NCBI RefSeq assembly: GCF_900177345.1
Contig: NZ_FWZT01000001.1
Span: forward strand, 124,001 to 188,000
DNA from: Pseudobacteriovorax antillogorgiicola
GTDB taxonomy: Bacteria > Bdellovibrionota_B > Oligoflexia > Oligoflexales > Oligoflexaceae
DNA: 64,000 bases
Direction: 5' to 3'
Translations under genes and position numbers: made by a program
The notes under the pieces: model-generated
What the model saw: the letters and a program-made list of their open reading frames with translations, nothing else
Told to the model about the DNA's origin: nothing
The model's database searches: none
Shown here: positions 26,193-34,264 of the stretch, one piece after another
How positions within the stretch are numbered: position 1 is the first letter of the stretch
How the letters are laid out: each line of letters starts with the position of its first letter

Positions 26193-26597
26193 CTAAATAA
26201 CACTTTCCAGATCTCGACGCACATTAAGATACTCTAATTCCAAGTCTTGAACAATCACTTCAGCCTGCTCGAAGTCTTTGTAACGAGCGACACTCTGCAG
26301 TTCAAAGGCTGATTTGAGCATGCCCGCTGCCCCAACTCGCAATGCGTGGGTCGAAAGCTCCAAGGCTGCTTGCTCTAGGTCTTGATTATTCTGTGTGGTT
26401 AAATACTGGCGAGCGTTTTTCAATGAATGCAAAATCTTTTGCGAGTACTCCTCAATCGCAGATTGAAAGTCGAGACCACTGCTCGGATCGCTGATCTGCT
26501 TCAACATGTCGAGCATGTTTCGATCGATCGATGTACTCCGCTTCGAAGAGAAACCCTGGGCTATCTGAGGACTCAAAACCTTGGTTGATTTCATCAT
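26193..26597 (-). CDS. Hpt-domain (histidine phosphotransfer) protein
   Basis: A 134-residue helical protein. The central helix THALRVGAAGMLKSAFELQSV follows the Hpt pattern (H-x-L-K/R-G-x-A-x-x-x-G/L-x), with His as the likely phospho-acceptor, preceded by a helix rich in Gln and Asn and followed by a long helix ending LEYLNVRRDLE. It would relay phosphate between a hybrid kinase and a receiver. The ATG at 26597 has GGGAG 8 nt upstream. It is 14 bp from murJ, so the two are likely cotranscribed. The receiver at 22605-23111 is a possible partner (inference). The match is by pattern only; Val replaces the usual Gly after Arg. Confidence 0.6.
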   Translation of the reverse strand: MMKSTKVLSPQIAQGFSSKRSTSIDRNMLDMLKQISDPSSGLDFQSAIEEYSQKILHSLKNARQYLTTQNNQDLEQAALELSTHALRVGAAGMLKSAFELQSVARYKDFEQAEVIVQDLELEYLNVRRDLESVI

Positions 26598-26999
26598 TTG
26601 ATCGACTCCCAACTAGGACGAATTGCCATATTTTGTCATATCTATTGTTATACTGAAGATCGGATATTTTGAAGGGAAATTATTGTAATCGCTAAGTTTT
26701 TTTTCGTCATGTAGTAAGTTTACACATACTAAAAAAGGAGATAGGCAGCAGTTGGAAAACATCTTTACAAGCAACAACACAACAACAAAAGGAGCACACT
26801 TCAACAACACGAGGGATACACAATGACAGCAATCACCAGGACTTAAAGTCTTGGCGCCCAACTGCCCCTAACTCCGCTTAACATAGAGCAACCTATGTAC
26901 CAGTTTGATCGATAATTTAATTATAAATAAAGTTAGCTATTTAGTTCAAGCCAGAGAACTGAATAAATTGTTTACACACTGTCTAGATGTCAAAAAAAG
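26598..26999 (+). other. 402-bp AT-rich intergenic region with two tiny overlapping ORFs
   Basis: There is no clear gene. On the plus strand, AAAAAAGGAG (26731-26740) precedes a TTG at 26752 that opens a 24-codon frame rich in Asn and Thr and ending in TGA at 26826. A second frame starts at ATG 26823, overlapping by ATGA, with GAGGG 7 nt upstream, and encodes seven residues. A CAACA-rich stretch lies between them. Nothing transcribed rightwards follows except the 3' end of the convergent PBP gene. The region must also hold the leftward promoter of the Hpt-murJ unit; a TATAAC at about 26645 is a candidate -10. Confidence 0.3.
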
Positions 27000-28817
27000 T
27001 TACAACGAGCTTCGATGTCGCTCTCTACCAAAAGCCTTACTACGAGCGATTTGTGGTAAAAATACATCATTATCCTTGGAGCTTAGTTCCCGACTCCAGA
27101 AAAAATGTAGCCCTTCTTTAGATGAATCCTCCCCAAATGACTCACCTGTTATGATTTTTGACAATTCTCGATGGGCAGACGTTAAAACCTCTCGAAACAG
27201 ATCAGGGCTATGCCCCCCCTGCCCAGAGTCAACTCCAACCCATAGCCCCAGCAGGAAACGCTTCCCCAACAAGAGCAACCATGCGTTCTGCCGATCGTCG
27301 GTGATCGCTGCAATTGCAGGAGTAGGAGCGCCCTTTAACCAAGCAGGCGAGCTCATAGCGATATATCTTTTAAAGAGCTTGGCCCGTTGATTGCCATAAA
27401 TGGCGACCGAGCGATGGCGCTTTTGAAAAACCTGACTTGAATCATATGCAATCTGACGAATAAGATACGGTCTTCTGTATTGCCCGGTTCTAAAGGCAGA
27501 AAAATAGCTAAGAACCTCTTCCAGACTAAGGGCTTGGAAACCAAGAACAAAACTCCAATCGGCTAGTCTGTGAGGCCACTTGAGTCTGAGTAATTCTTGC
27601 CTGAGAGTTCCTAGACCCACTTGACTCAACGCCGCCCCAGCTTCAAAAGGCAACTGGCCTTGCTCGACCTGCCACGAGTCAAATGAACTTGCGTTGGAAA
27701 AGGGAAACGAAATATTGAACTTTAGCCCTATACCTCTTAAAAGAGGAAGCATGAGGCCTCCTACTGCCCTTCTACTCTGATAACTGCGATTGAATTGGGA
27801 CTGGTTATAGCTCCGGCTTCCAAGAACAGCGAGAGTTTCGCTAGTCTTGGAGTCTAGTACCATACAGGCAAATTCCAGATCAGGCGGTTGCCCTTTACTG
27901 ATCCTCTTTAGCCTCGAAAATAGCTCTTCCTGCAATGACCTATCAATTGTCGTTTGAATGGTAAGCGACCTGTCCTGGCCTGAATCAAACCCTAGCCTAC
28001 TCCCTTGCAAGACAGCCCAGTCTACGGAAAAACCATGGGTCTGCCAACGAGCTTGGAGCGACTGAACTCTTGGGGCTTCGGCCAGGGCTTGATGATAATC
28101 CTCCTGCTTGATCCACTCATCTTCAAGCATCCGCCTAAGAACGTAGCGCTGCCGATCGATAGCCCGACGATAGGATCGTTCATCGTCTAGAGCATAGCGA
28201 GCTGGCGCTTTTACAATAGCTGCTAGCAAGGCAGATTCTGCTATGGAAAGGTCTTTAGCTGGCTTTCCAAAGTAGCCTTGGGCCGCTGCACCTAGACCAT
28301 GAAAACCTGAACCAAAATATATTCGGTCAAGGTAGAGCGAAAGGATTGATGGTTTATCGAGCTGTCTTTCTAAAAAGATCGCCATAACGATTTCAGAAAC
28401 TTTGCGAGATAGGGTTTTTTCGCGTCGCTCTATTATATTCCGAACCAACTGCTGCGTGATGGTAGATCCCCCCTGTTTGAACCGCATCGCCATGAGATTA
28501 ACCCATGCGGAGCGCAGCATACCCCTCCAGGAAAATCCATGATGCTCGTAGAAGTATCGATCTTCGGCACTAATAAACGCAGCAGGAACATGAAGAGGTA
28601 GTTCTTTCAGAGACGGAGCTCGATGCCTCCTTAGCCCCCGATGCCCCAGGATCTCATCATTGCGATCTAAAACTAAAACACCATACTTAGGCTCTAAGGA
28701 GAACGCCTTCTGTAGAGACAAGTCCGATTTCCATAGACGATACCCCCAGCTCACACACAAAACAGGAATGATGATAGCTAGCGAAATCAGTGCAACGATG
28801 GTCAATCGAGTTGTCAT
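27000..28817 (-). CDS. Class A PBP-like protein: active-looking glycosyltransferase, degenerate transpeptidase
   Basis: A 605-residue membrane-anchored protein (N-terminal helix, residues 4-24). Residues 60-250 are a GT51 peptidoglycan glycosyltransferase with the catalytic Glu in SAEDRYFYEHHG (Glu85), RFKQGGSTITQQLVRN and the second-motif region ERQLDKPSILSLYLDRIYFG. From about 290 a transpeptidase-like fold follows, recognisable by FACMVLDSKTSETLAVLG and SQFNRSYQSRR. There, the catalytic SxxK block (normally GSxFKP) reads VGGLMLPLL, and the KTGT block before NAWLLLLG reads APTPAIAAI. The Ser and Lys are missing, so cross-linking activity is not expected. The tail after WVGVD is short. It probably polymerises glycan strands. 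It follows the TonB-like gene by 47 bp. Confidence 0.88.
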   Translation of the reverse strand: MTTRLTIVALISLAIIIPVLCVSWGYRLWKSDLSLQKAFSLEPKYGVLVLDRNDEILGHRGLRRHRAPSLKELPLHVPAAFISAEDRYFYEHHGFSWRGMLRSAWVNLMAMRFKQGGSTITQQLVRNIIERREKTLSRKVSEIVMAIFLERQLDKPSILSLYLDRIYFGSGFHGLGAAAQGYFGKPAKDLSIAESALLAAIVKAPARYALDDERSYRRAIDRQRYVLRRMLEDEWIKQEDYHQALAEAPRVQSLQARWQTHGFSVDWAVLQGSRLGFDSGQDRSLTIQTTIDRSLQEELFSRLKRISKGQPPDLEFACMVLDSKTSETLAVLGSRSYNQSQFNRSYQSRRAVGGLMLPLLRGIGLKFNISFPFSNASSFDSWQVEQGQLPFEAGAALSQVGLGTLRQELLRLKWPHRLADWSFVLGFQALSLEEVLSYFSAFRTGQYRRPYLIRQIAYDSSQVFQKRHRSVAIYGNQRAKLFKRYIAMSSPAWLKGAPTPAIAAITDDRQNAWLLLLGKRFLLGLWVGVDSGQGGHSPDLFREVLTSAHRELSKIITGESFGEDSSKEGLHFFWSRELSSKDNDVFLPQIARSKAFGRERHRSSL

Positions 28818-28864
28818 ATCCCCATATTACCACATAGGAGATGGGATACATTTGAACGGCTTGA

Positions 28865-29788
28865 CTAGAAGGCTCCGAAACCACGAAGCCTGTAGAAGAA
28901 TGAATATACAATGGTGAGCTTTTCTTTCCCAAAGCCATCCGGCAAAGGTGCATAAGGCGAGGAGAGCTTAACCGCATCGAGAACCGCATCATCGAGTATG
29001 TCATGACCTGAGGTTTCCAAAACTTTGACCCGCTCTAGCTGGCCATCTTTGGCAATCGTAAATTCTACTTTAACCTCGCCTTGCAAGCCCCGTCGGACTG
29101 CTTCTGACGGGTAGACCCAGGTCTGGCTAAACCCCTTGCGAAGGCCTGTAAAATAACCGATAAAGCGATACTTTGATGTCGTCAAATCAATACGATCGCC
29201 GATGTCCAACTCTTCATCGATATAATCCTGATACCCAGCTTCTCGGGCCGCTACTAAGTCCTGGGCCTTTGGTAGAAGGGATTGGTAACGGCTGTCTTTT
29301 CCATTTGGCTTTGGTAACCCTGCCCCCACACCGTATCTTGGCGCCATCTCTTTCTTGCCAACCACCTTGTCTGCAGGCTGTTGCTTGCTGGCAGAGGTCG
29401 CTTTCTTCGCACTACCACCCTGCCCGACCTCCTGGTCGTTGATCGAACTTGGCCGAGATGTCTTAGTTTCTTTCTTGGCGATGTGATCTTGGTTACTTAG
29501 ATATTTCGCATCTTTAGGCTTGGCCGTTTCGGCCTGTTTGGTCTCGATAATTTTTTTCTTAGGCAAAGTAGAGTCTGGCGCAGGCTTGGGCACCACGCGG
29601 ATTTTCACTTTCGAATCCTGTTTTGGCTGCTGTGCGAGCCGTTTTCCTTTGACAGAGCCAGCGAAATTGGAGACGTTAACATACGAGAAAAGGTGCAAAA
29701 GTGCCGAGATGACGAGGGTTATCAAAAACCACTTACGATTGGGACGTGGAATCCCATTGAAGCTGACTGTTTGTTCTTTGTATGTCAT
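28865..29788 (-). CDS. TonB-family energy transducer
   Basis: A 307-residue protein with a cytoplasmic start, one transmembrane helix (about residues 20-38, WFLITLVISALLHLFSYV), a long Lys/Pro/Ser/Gln-rich periplasmic spacer (about 45-185), and a C-terminal TonB domain: GEVKVEFTIAKDGQLERVKV...SGHDILDDAVLDAV...PYAPLP. This fits TonB or TolA-like transducers that couple the inner-membrane proton motive force to outer-membrane receptors. No exbB/exbD adjoin it. The ATG at 29788 has GGAT upstream; a TTG further out is less likely. It precedes the PBP gene on the same strand and is divergent from bamD. Confidence 0.85.
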   Translation of the reverse strand: MTYKEQTVSFNGIPRPNRKWFLITLVISALLHLFSYVNVSNFAGSVKGKRLAQQPKQDSKVKIRVVPKPAPDSTLPKKKIIETKQAETAKPKDAKYLSNQDHIAKKETKTSRPSSINDQEVGQGGSAKKATSASKQQPADKVVGKKEMAPRYGVGAGLPKPNGKDSRYQSLLPKAQDLVAAREAGYQDYIDEELDIGDRIDLTTSKYRFIGYFTGLRKGFSQTWVYPSEAVRRGLQGEVKVEFTIAKDGQLERVKVLETSGHDILDDAVLDAVKLSSPYAPLPDGFGKEKLTIVYSFFYRLRGFGAF

Positions 29789-29946
29789 TTCTATCCACTT
29801 TGTAGGATTCAGAAGCTGACAAATCAATCATCAACTTGTAATACTCTCGGATACCGAATGCGCTTTTTAGACTGTTTTCGAGGGAGCCGAAACCACCAAT
29901 TTCTTAAACTATATCGGAAATAAAACTGGAATTTGAAGGGTACAAT

Positions 29947-30720
29947 ATGGAAATGCTACATTATTCTCTGAAGCGGGTTTTTATCATCCTGTTTTTACTA
30001 ATTTTTTCTCAAGCCTGCCAAGAGAAGAGTTTTAACCCTCAGGATCCAGCAGATGTCTTTGCACGAGCCTCTGAGCCTTATGAAGACGGTCTATATGACA
30101 TCGCTTTACAGAAGCTCGGCGAGTTTCGGTCACGTTTCCCGTATTCAAAGCACACCACGCAGGCTGAACTTATGATGGCAAATTGTCACTACGAATTAGG
30201 CAATTATCAGGAAGCCGCTTTCGCCTACGAACAATTTGTCAAGCTTCACCCGCGCCACCCCAAAGTTGACTTTGCCCTGTACCGGGTGGGTGAGTCCTAT
30301 TGGATCGAAGCACCCGAGGATATCGACCGAGAACAAGACTTCACACAGAAAGCACTGACCGAATGGGAAACCTTGGTCAATCGATTTCCAAATAGCCAGT
30401 ATAGCACAGATGCGAAATCAAAGATCAAGCTAGGTAAGAAGAGAATTGCTGATAGCCAAGTCTTCGTGATGAATTTTTACTGCAAGCAGGAGCGCTTTCA
30501 TTCTTGCGCATACAAGGCCCTGATAATACTTGATAAATACAAGGATTTCACCGATATCCGCAAACAGGCACTCAAGCAAGCTGCCCGATCATTCGCTAAA
30601 CTTGCTAACCAGAAAGCCGAAGACCCCGAAAGCGACAAGAACGTTTACGTTCGCTCCATGAGCCTAAAAGAACTTCAGGACAAGGCTGCGACCTTCAAAC
30701 GCCTCTCCGAAGCGAGTTGA
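29947..30720 (+). CDS. bamD: Outer membrane assembly lipoprotein BamD
   Basis: A 257-residue lipoprotein: signal peptide (VFIILFLLIFSQAC) with lipidated Cys24, then a TPR domain. ASEPYEDGLYDIALQKLGEFRSRFPYS and the AELMMANCHYELGNYQEAAFAYEQFVKLHPRHPKVDFALYRVG array match BamD/ComL-type repeats in order and length (about 245-280). BamD is the essential lipoprotein of the BAM complex that inserts beta-barrels into the outer membrane. AAGGG stands 7 nt before the ATG. A lytic transglycosylase gene follows in the same direction after 85 bp. Confidence 0.88.
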   Translation: MEMLHYSLKRVFIILFLLIFSQACQEKSFNPQDPADVFARASEPYEDGLYDIALQKLGEFRSRFPYSKHTTQAELMMANCHYELGNYQEAAFAYEQFVKLHPRHPKVDFALYRVGESYWIEAPEDIDREQDFTQKALTEWETLVNRFPNSQYSTDAKSKIKLGKKRIADSQVFVMNFYCKQERFHSCAYKALIILDKYKDFTDIRKQALKQAARSFAKLANQKAEDPESDKNVYVRSMSLKELQDKAATFKRLSEAS

Positions 30721-30805
30721 ACGCTAACGACCAAACCTTGATTTGTCGCGACTAGGCCCGTTACTTTATAATGACTGCATCAGGTGTTGATTTTAGGAGA
30801 TAGTC

Positions 30806-32131
30806 TTGCTCAAACGAACCCTACTCATGACCTCTTTCTTGGGTGCTTCGTGTACCACGCCATCTTCCAAAATTGTGAACCTCCCCGCTGGGCAGCAATC
30901 CGCCGCCCTACCCAGCCCAGAGCCGTTTGTCCCTGAGCCTCCCAAGGAGCGTGACCAGAGATTCTGTACCGACAGCATCTATGGCCAATACCTTAAGAAG
31001 CACTACCGTGCTGCGGCTTCGAAAGAACTCAGATCCATTCGTGGCTGGCGTCAGCGTCGGCAGTTCAAACGAAAGATCAAACACGAAGTCCGTCACCACG
31101 CAAAAATAGCCCTTGACCACTCTGAAGGAGTTGTGACCTCCGAGAGCTTCCCAGTGGTGCGGAACCCTAAAGTCGATCGCTGGATTCATTACTTTGAAAA
31201 TGAAGGCCGATCTACATTTATGAAGTGGCTCGTCCGAAGTGAGAATTTTAAGGGCATTCTCCTACCTCTTCTCAAAGAAGACGGCATGCCTCAAGAGCTG
31301 CTGTTTTTAGCCATGATTGAGTCGGGCTTTAACAATCGCGCCTACAGCAGGGCGCGAGCCACAGGGACTTGGCAATTTATGAGCGGTACCGCGAGGATTT
31401 ACGGCCTCAGGGTGAACTACTGGCTTGATGAGCGTCGCGACCCTGTGAAGTCTACCGTTGCAGCAGCCAAGTACCTCAAGGATCTCTATACAGACTTCGG
31501 TGACTGGTACTTAGCTATCGCGTCTTACAATGCTGGTCCCGGCCGAATCAATCGGGCTATTCGTCGACTCAAGACACGAGATTTTTGGACCATTGCAGAA
31601 TCAAGATACATTCGATCTGAGACCAAAAACTACGTTCCCAAAATGCTAGCGGCTCTAAATATAGCTCGAAACCCGCAAAAGTATGGCTTCTATTACATCC
31701 CGTCAGCCAATGACTACACACCCCGAGCTTCCGTAACGGTTGATCGCCCTGTAAAGCTCAGCGACGTGGCCCAAAAGCTTAATATTCCAGCAAAGTACCT
31801 TCAAAGGTGGAACCCGGAATTGATTAAAGGTATTACCCCACCCCTTCATCGCATCGATGGGCAGCCCTACAGAATCAGAATTCCAGAGAATTATGTTCAG
31901 CAGTTCGAGGCCATCAAACCAACTCTGGCATTCCTTGAAATCAAGGATGTCAAAATGCATCGAATTCGCCGTGGAGAAACTCTGACTCACATCGCAAGGC
32001 GCTACAAAGTACCTCTACGAAAAATTATGAAGATGAACCCCAACCTATCCCCACGACGTCTCCGCCCTGGCAAGAAGATTGCTATCCCCATTCCTGCAAT
32101 TATCACCAGGTCGAAGCCTAAAACAGTTTGA
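30806..32131 (+). CDS. Membrane-bound lytic murein transglycosylase, MltD-like, with LysM
   Basis: A 441-residue lipoprotein (lipobox GASC, Cys16) with a family 23 lytic transglycosylase domain at about residues 155-290. The catalytic Glu172 is in AMIESGFNNRAYSRARATGTWQF, followed by LDERRDPVKSTVAAAKYL and SYNAGPGRINRAI. The C-terminus carries one degenerate LysM-like segment (about 310-370) and one clear LysM repeat (385-432, HRIRRGETLTHIARRYKV). The domain order is that of MltD, which cleaves glycan strands to 1,6-anhydro products. The start is a TTG with AGGAG upstream. A hairpin at 32188 ends the transcript or spans into the next gene leader. Confidence 0.9.
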   Translation: MLKRTLLMTSFLGASCTTPSSKIVNLPAGQQSAALPSPEPFVPEPPKERDQRFCTDSIYGQYLKKHYRAAASKELRSIRGWRQRRQFKRKIKHEVRHHAKIALDHSEGVVTSESFPVVRNPKVDRWIHYFENEGRSTFMKWLVRSENFKGILLPLLKEDGMPQELLFLAMIESGFNNRAYSRARATGTWQFMSGTARIYGLRVNYWLDERRDPVKSTVAAAKYLKDLYTDFGDWYLAIASYNAGPGRINRAIRRLKTRDFWTIAESRYIRSETKNYVPKMLAALNIARNPQKYGFYYIPSANDYTPRASVTVDRPVKLSDVAQKLNIPAKYLQRWNPELIKGITPPLHRIDGQPYRIRIPENYVQQFEAIKPTLAFLEIKDVKMHRIRRGETLTHIARRYKVPLRKIMKMNPNLSPRRLRPGKKIAIPIPAIITRSKPKTV

Positions 32132-32187
32132 TTGAGTTGCATAAGCTAGTTTTCTCTTGGGCAGGGACGATAATTTAGATACTTTCA

Positions 32188-32223
32188 CCCTCGAAGCATT
32201 TATAGACAGCTTGAGGGCCTTTT
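32188..32223 (+). terminator. Terminator-like hairpin that also contains the next gene's ribosome site
   Basis: CCCTCgAAGC pairs with GCTTGAGGG (one bulged G) across an 11-nt loop and is followed by CCTTTT, directly before the ATG at 32224. The GAGGG in the 3' arm is the only good Shine-Dalgarno for that ATG, so the hairpin could both terminate upstream transcripts and mask translation. Confidence 0.5.
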
Positions 32224-33375
32224 ATGAGATCACTGCCTCCCATTCGGAACCGCCTCTTTTGCCCCGGTCCAACACCAGTTCCTGCGGAATCATCATTAGC
32301 CGGACTTGAAACAACTCTCTATCATCGATCCTCTGAATTTAAGGCCGAGGTATTGCAAGCTAGAAAGGGTCTCCAACCGTTTTTTCAGTCCCCTGAAGAT
32401 CCGCTAATTTTAACTAGCTCTGGTTCAGGAGCCATGGAGTCAGCCATGGTGAACTTGACGGGTGAAGGTGATCCCATCATCGCCATCAATGGTGGCAAAT
32501 TCGGAGAACGCTGGACCAAGCTTGGCCAAGCCTACGGTTGCCAGGTCAAGGAGATGCGCTTGACCTGGGGCGAAACGGTTGACCTCGATGCTTTGAAAAC
32601 CCTTATCCAAGAAACCCCGGGGCTCAAAGCTGTGTTCGTCCAGGCAAACGAAACAAGTACCGGAGTGGCTCATCCAATCCAAGACATCGCCGATTTGGTC
32701 CATAAGGAATCCGATGCGCTCCTGGTGGTCGATGCCGTCAGTGCTCTAGTTGCACATCACATACCCATGACTGACTGGGGGATCGACTGCCTCCTATCAG
32801 GCAGCCAAAAGGGCTTTGGAACACCTGCCGGTCTTGCCTTCATTGCCCTATCAGATCGCGCTTGGGGTCGGCTTAGCTCCCGCCGCCGGTTCTACTTCGA
32901 CTTAGATAGAGAACGGAAAGGCCAGGAATCGGGAACAACGGCCTGGACACCAGCGACTTCACTGATCAGGTCATTGAATGTATCCCTCATCAAGCTCAAC
33001 GATATTGGTGTTGAAGCTTGCGACCAATACCACAGAACTGCTGCAGAAGCCTGCCGAGAGGCTAGCGCCACTTGGGGGCTTTCTTTGTTTAGTAAGAGTC
33101 ACCACTCGCAAGCTCTCACGGCGGTAGCACTCCCTGCAGAGGTTGATGGTGTCGCTCTTCTTAAACATGCCAAGGAGCGCTACGGCGCGATGTTTGCTGG
33201 CGGCCAAGATCAAGCTAAGGGGAAGATCGTACGAATCGCTCACCTTGGATTATTTGACATGTTTGATTTGCTAGCTGGCCTCACGGCCTTAGAGTACACC
33301 CTGAAGGATTTTCATGTGATCGAGGAACTTGGTCAAGGCGTTGCGGCAGCGATGACGCGACTGCATCAGCCGTGA
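32224..33375 (+). CDS. Class V aminotransferase (serine/alanine-glyoxylate aminotransferase type)
   Basis: A 383-residue PLP enzyme of the class V group. CPGPTPVP near the N-terminus, TSSGSGAMESAM, VDAVSALVAHHIPMTDWGID (Asp170 contacts the PLP nitrogen) and SGSQKGFGTPAGLAFI with the Schiff-base Lys196 match serine-pyruvate / alanine-glyoxylate aminotransferases and the small subunit of soluble hydrogenase annotated from them. The amino acid and oxo-acid pair cannot be decided from the sequence. The only ribosome site lies within the 3' arm of a hairpin, suggesting translational control. The etfBA genes follow after 86 bp in the same direction. Confidence 0.88.
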   Translation: MRSLPPIRNRLFCPGPTPVPAESSLAGLETTLYHRSSEFKAEVLQARKGLQPFFQSPEDPLILTSSGSGAMESAMVNLTGEGDPIIAINGGKFGERWTKLGQAYGCQVKEMRLTWGETVDLDALKTLIQETPGLKAVFVQANETSTGVAHPIQDIADLVHKESDALLVVDAVSALVAHHIPMTDWGIDCLLSGSQKGFGTPAGLAFIALSDRAWGRLSSRRRFYFDLDRERKGQESGTTAWTPATSLIRSLNVSLIKLNDIGVEACDQYHRTAAEACREASATWGLSLFSKSHHSQALTAVALPAEVDGVALLKHAKERYGAMFAGGQDQAKGKIVRIAHLGLFDMFDLLAGLTALEYTLKDFHVIEELGQGVAAAMTRLHQP

Positions 33376-33461
33376 TACTAGATTCCTTGCTTATATGAGG
33401 ACCACTTGATAGTCTCAGCCTCTTAGGAGGCACAAACTAACAACTTGTCTAGAGGATCTTG

Positions 33462-34247
33462 ATGAAGATACTAGTCCTGCTTAAAAAAACCCCAGATACC
33501 GAAACCAAAATTGAGATCGCCTCAGATGGCGCGACAATCGATCACAGTAACACAAAGTTCATCATCAACCCATACGATGAATTTGCTATCGAAGAAGCTC
33601 TGCAAATAAAAGAAAAAGTAGGGCAAGCCGAGGTCGTGATCGCCAGCTTTGGTGACGCGTCTTGCAAGGACCTTATTGTCAAAGGCTTGGCAATGGGTGC
33701 CGATCGCGGCGTTCTCGTCAGCAATGACGGCCTTGACAGTGCTGATTCACTAGCCGTAGCCAAGGTACTGAAAGCAGTGGTCGAAAGCGAGCAAGCAAGC
33801 CTTGTTCTTTGTGGCAAGCAAGCTATCGATGATGACAACATGCATGTCGGTACGATGGTAGCCGAACTTCTCGATTGGCCCCACGTAAACGTTGCTGGCA
33901 AAGTCACTATTGAAGGCGAGTCTTGCACCGTTGAACGAGAAGTGGAAGGCGGCCAGGTAGAAGTTCACCAGTTTAATCTCCCCGGGGTAGTCGGCGCGAA
34001 TAAATCCCTCAACACCCCTAGATACACTTCGTTGCCAGGCATCATGAAAGCCAAGCGCAAGCCGTTCGATAACAAAAGCCTTGCAGATCTAGGCCTCAAT
34101 GCCAGTGATTTATCAAATACTGTCGTTCTAAAAGGGCTAGAGTATCCTGCAGAGAAACCTGCTGGTCAGGTCTTCCAGGGTGATGATGTAGCAAGCATGG
34201 TTGGCAAGGTAGTCGAGCTGCTTCGCGACGAAGCTAAAGTTCTTTAA
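33462..34247 (+). CDS. etfB: Electron transfer flavoprotein subunit beta
   Basis: A 261-residue EtfB. It opens MKILVLLKKTPDTETKI, has NPYDEFAIEEALQIKEK, the nucleotide (AMP)-binding stretch VLCGKQAIDDDNMHVGTMVAELL and the recognition-loop region LPGVVGANKSLNTPRY. With EtfA it carries electrons from acyl-CoA and other dehydrogenases to ETF:quinone oxidoreductase. The ATG at 33462 has AGAGG 6 nt upstream; a TTG one codon earlier is less likely. The next gene is etfA, 17 bp away. No acyl-CoA dehydrogenase gene is in the window. Confidence 0.96.
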   Translation: MKILVLLKKTPDTETKIEIASDGATIDHSNTKFIINPYDEFAIEEALQIKEKVGQAEVVIASFGDASCKDLIVKGLAMGADRGVLVSNDGLDSADSLAVAKVLKAVVESEQASLVLCGKQAIDDDNMHVGTMVAELLDWPHVNVAGKVTIEGESCTVEREVEGGQVEVHQFNLPGVVGANKSLNTPRYTSLPGIMKAKRKPFDNKSLADLGLNASDLSNTVVLKGLEYPAEKPAGQVFQGDDVASMVGKVVELLRDEAKVL

Positions 34248-34264
34248 TAAAGGGGAAAGCGCAT

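Noticed and set aside
26613-26861. An 82-codon frame on the minus strand with a hydrophobic start.
   Set aside because: It has no good ribosome site, an odd Cys-rich composition, and covers the AT-rich control region of the Hpt gene; translation is unlikely.
33401-33412. The 12-mer ACCACTTGATAG occurs before etfB and again at 40439-40450 before rpsR, resembling a shared promoter element.
   Set aside because: In 64 kb many 12-mers recur by chance, neither copy has a -10 box at a usual distance, and the sequences diverge on both sides.
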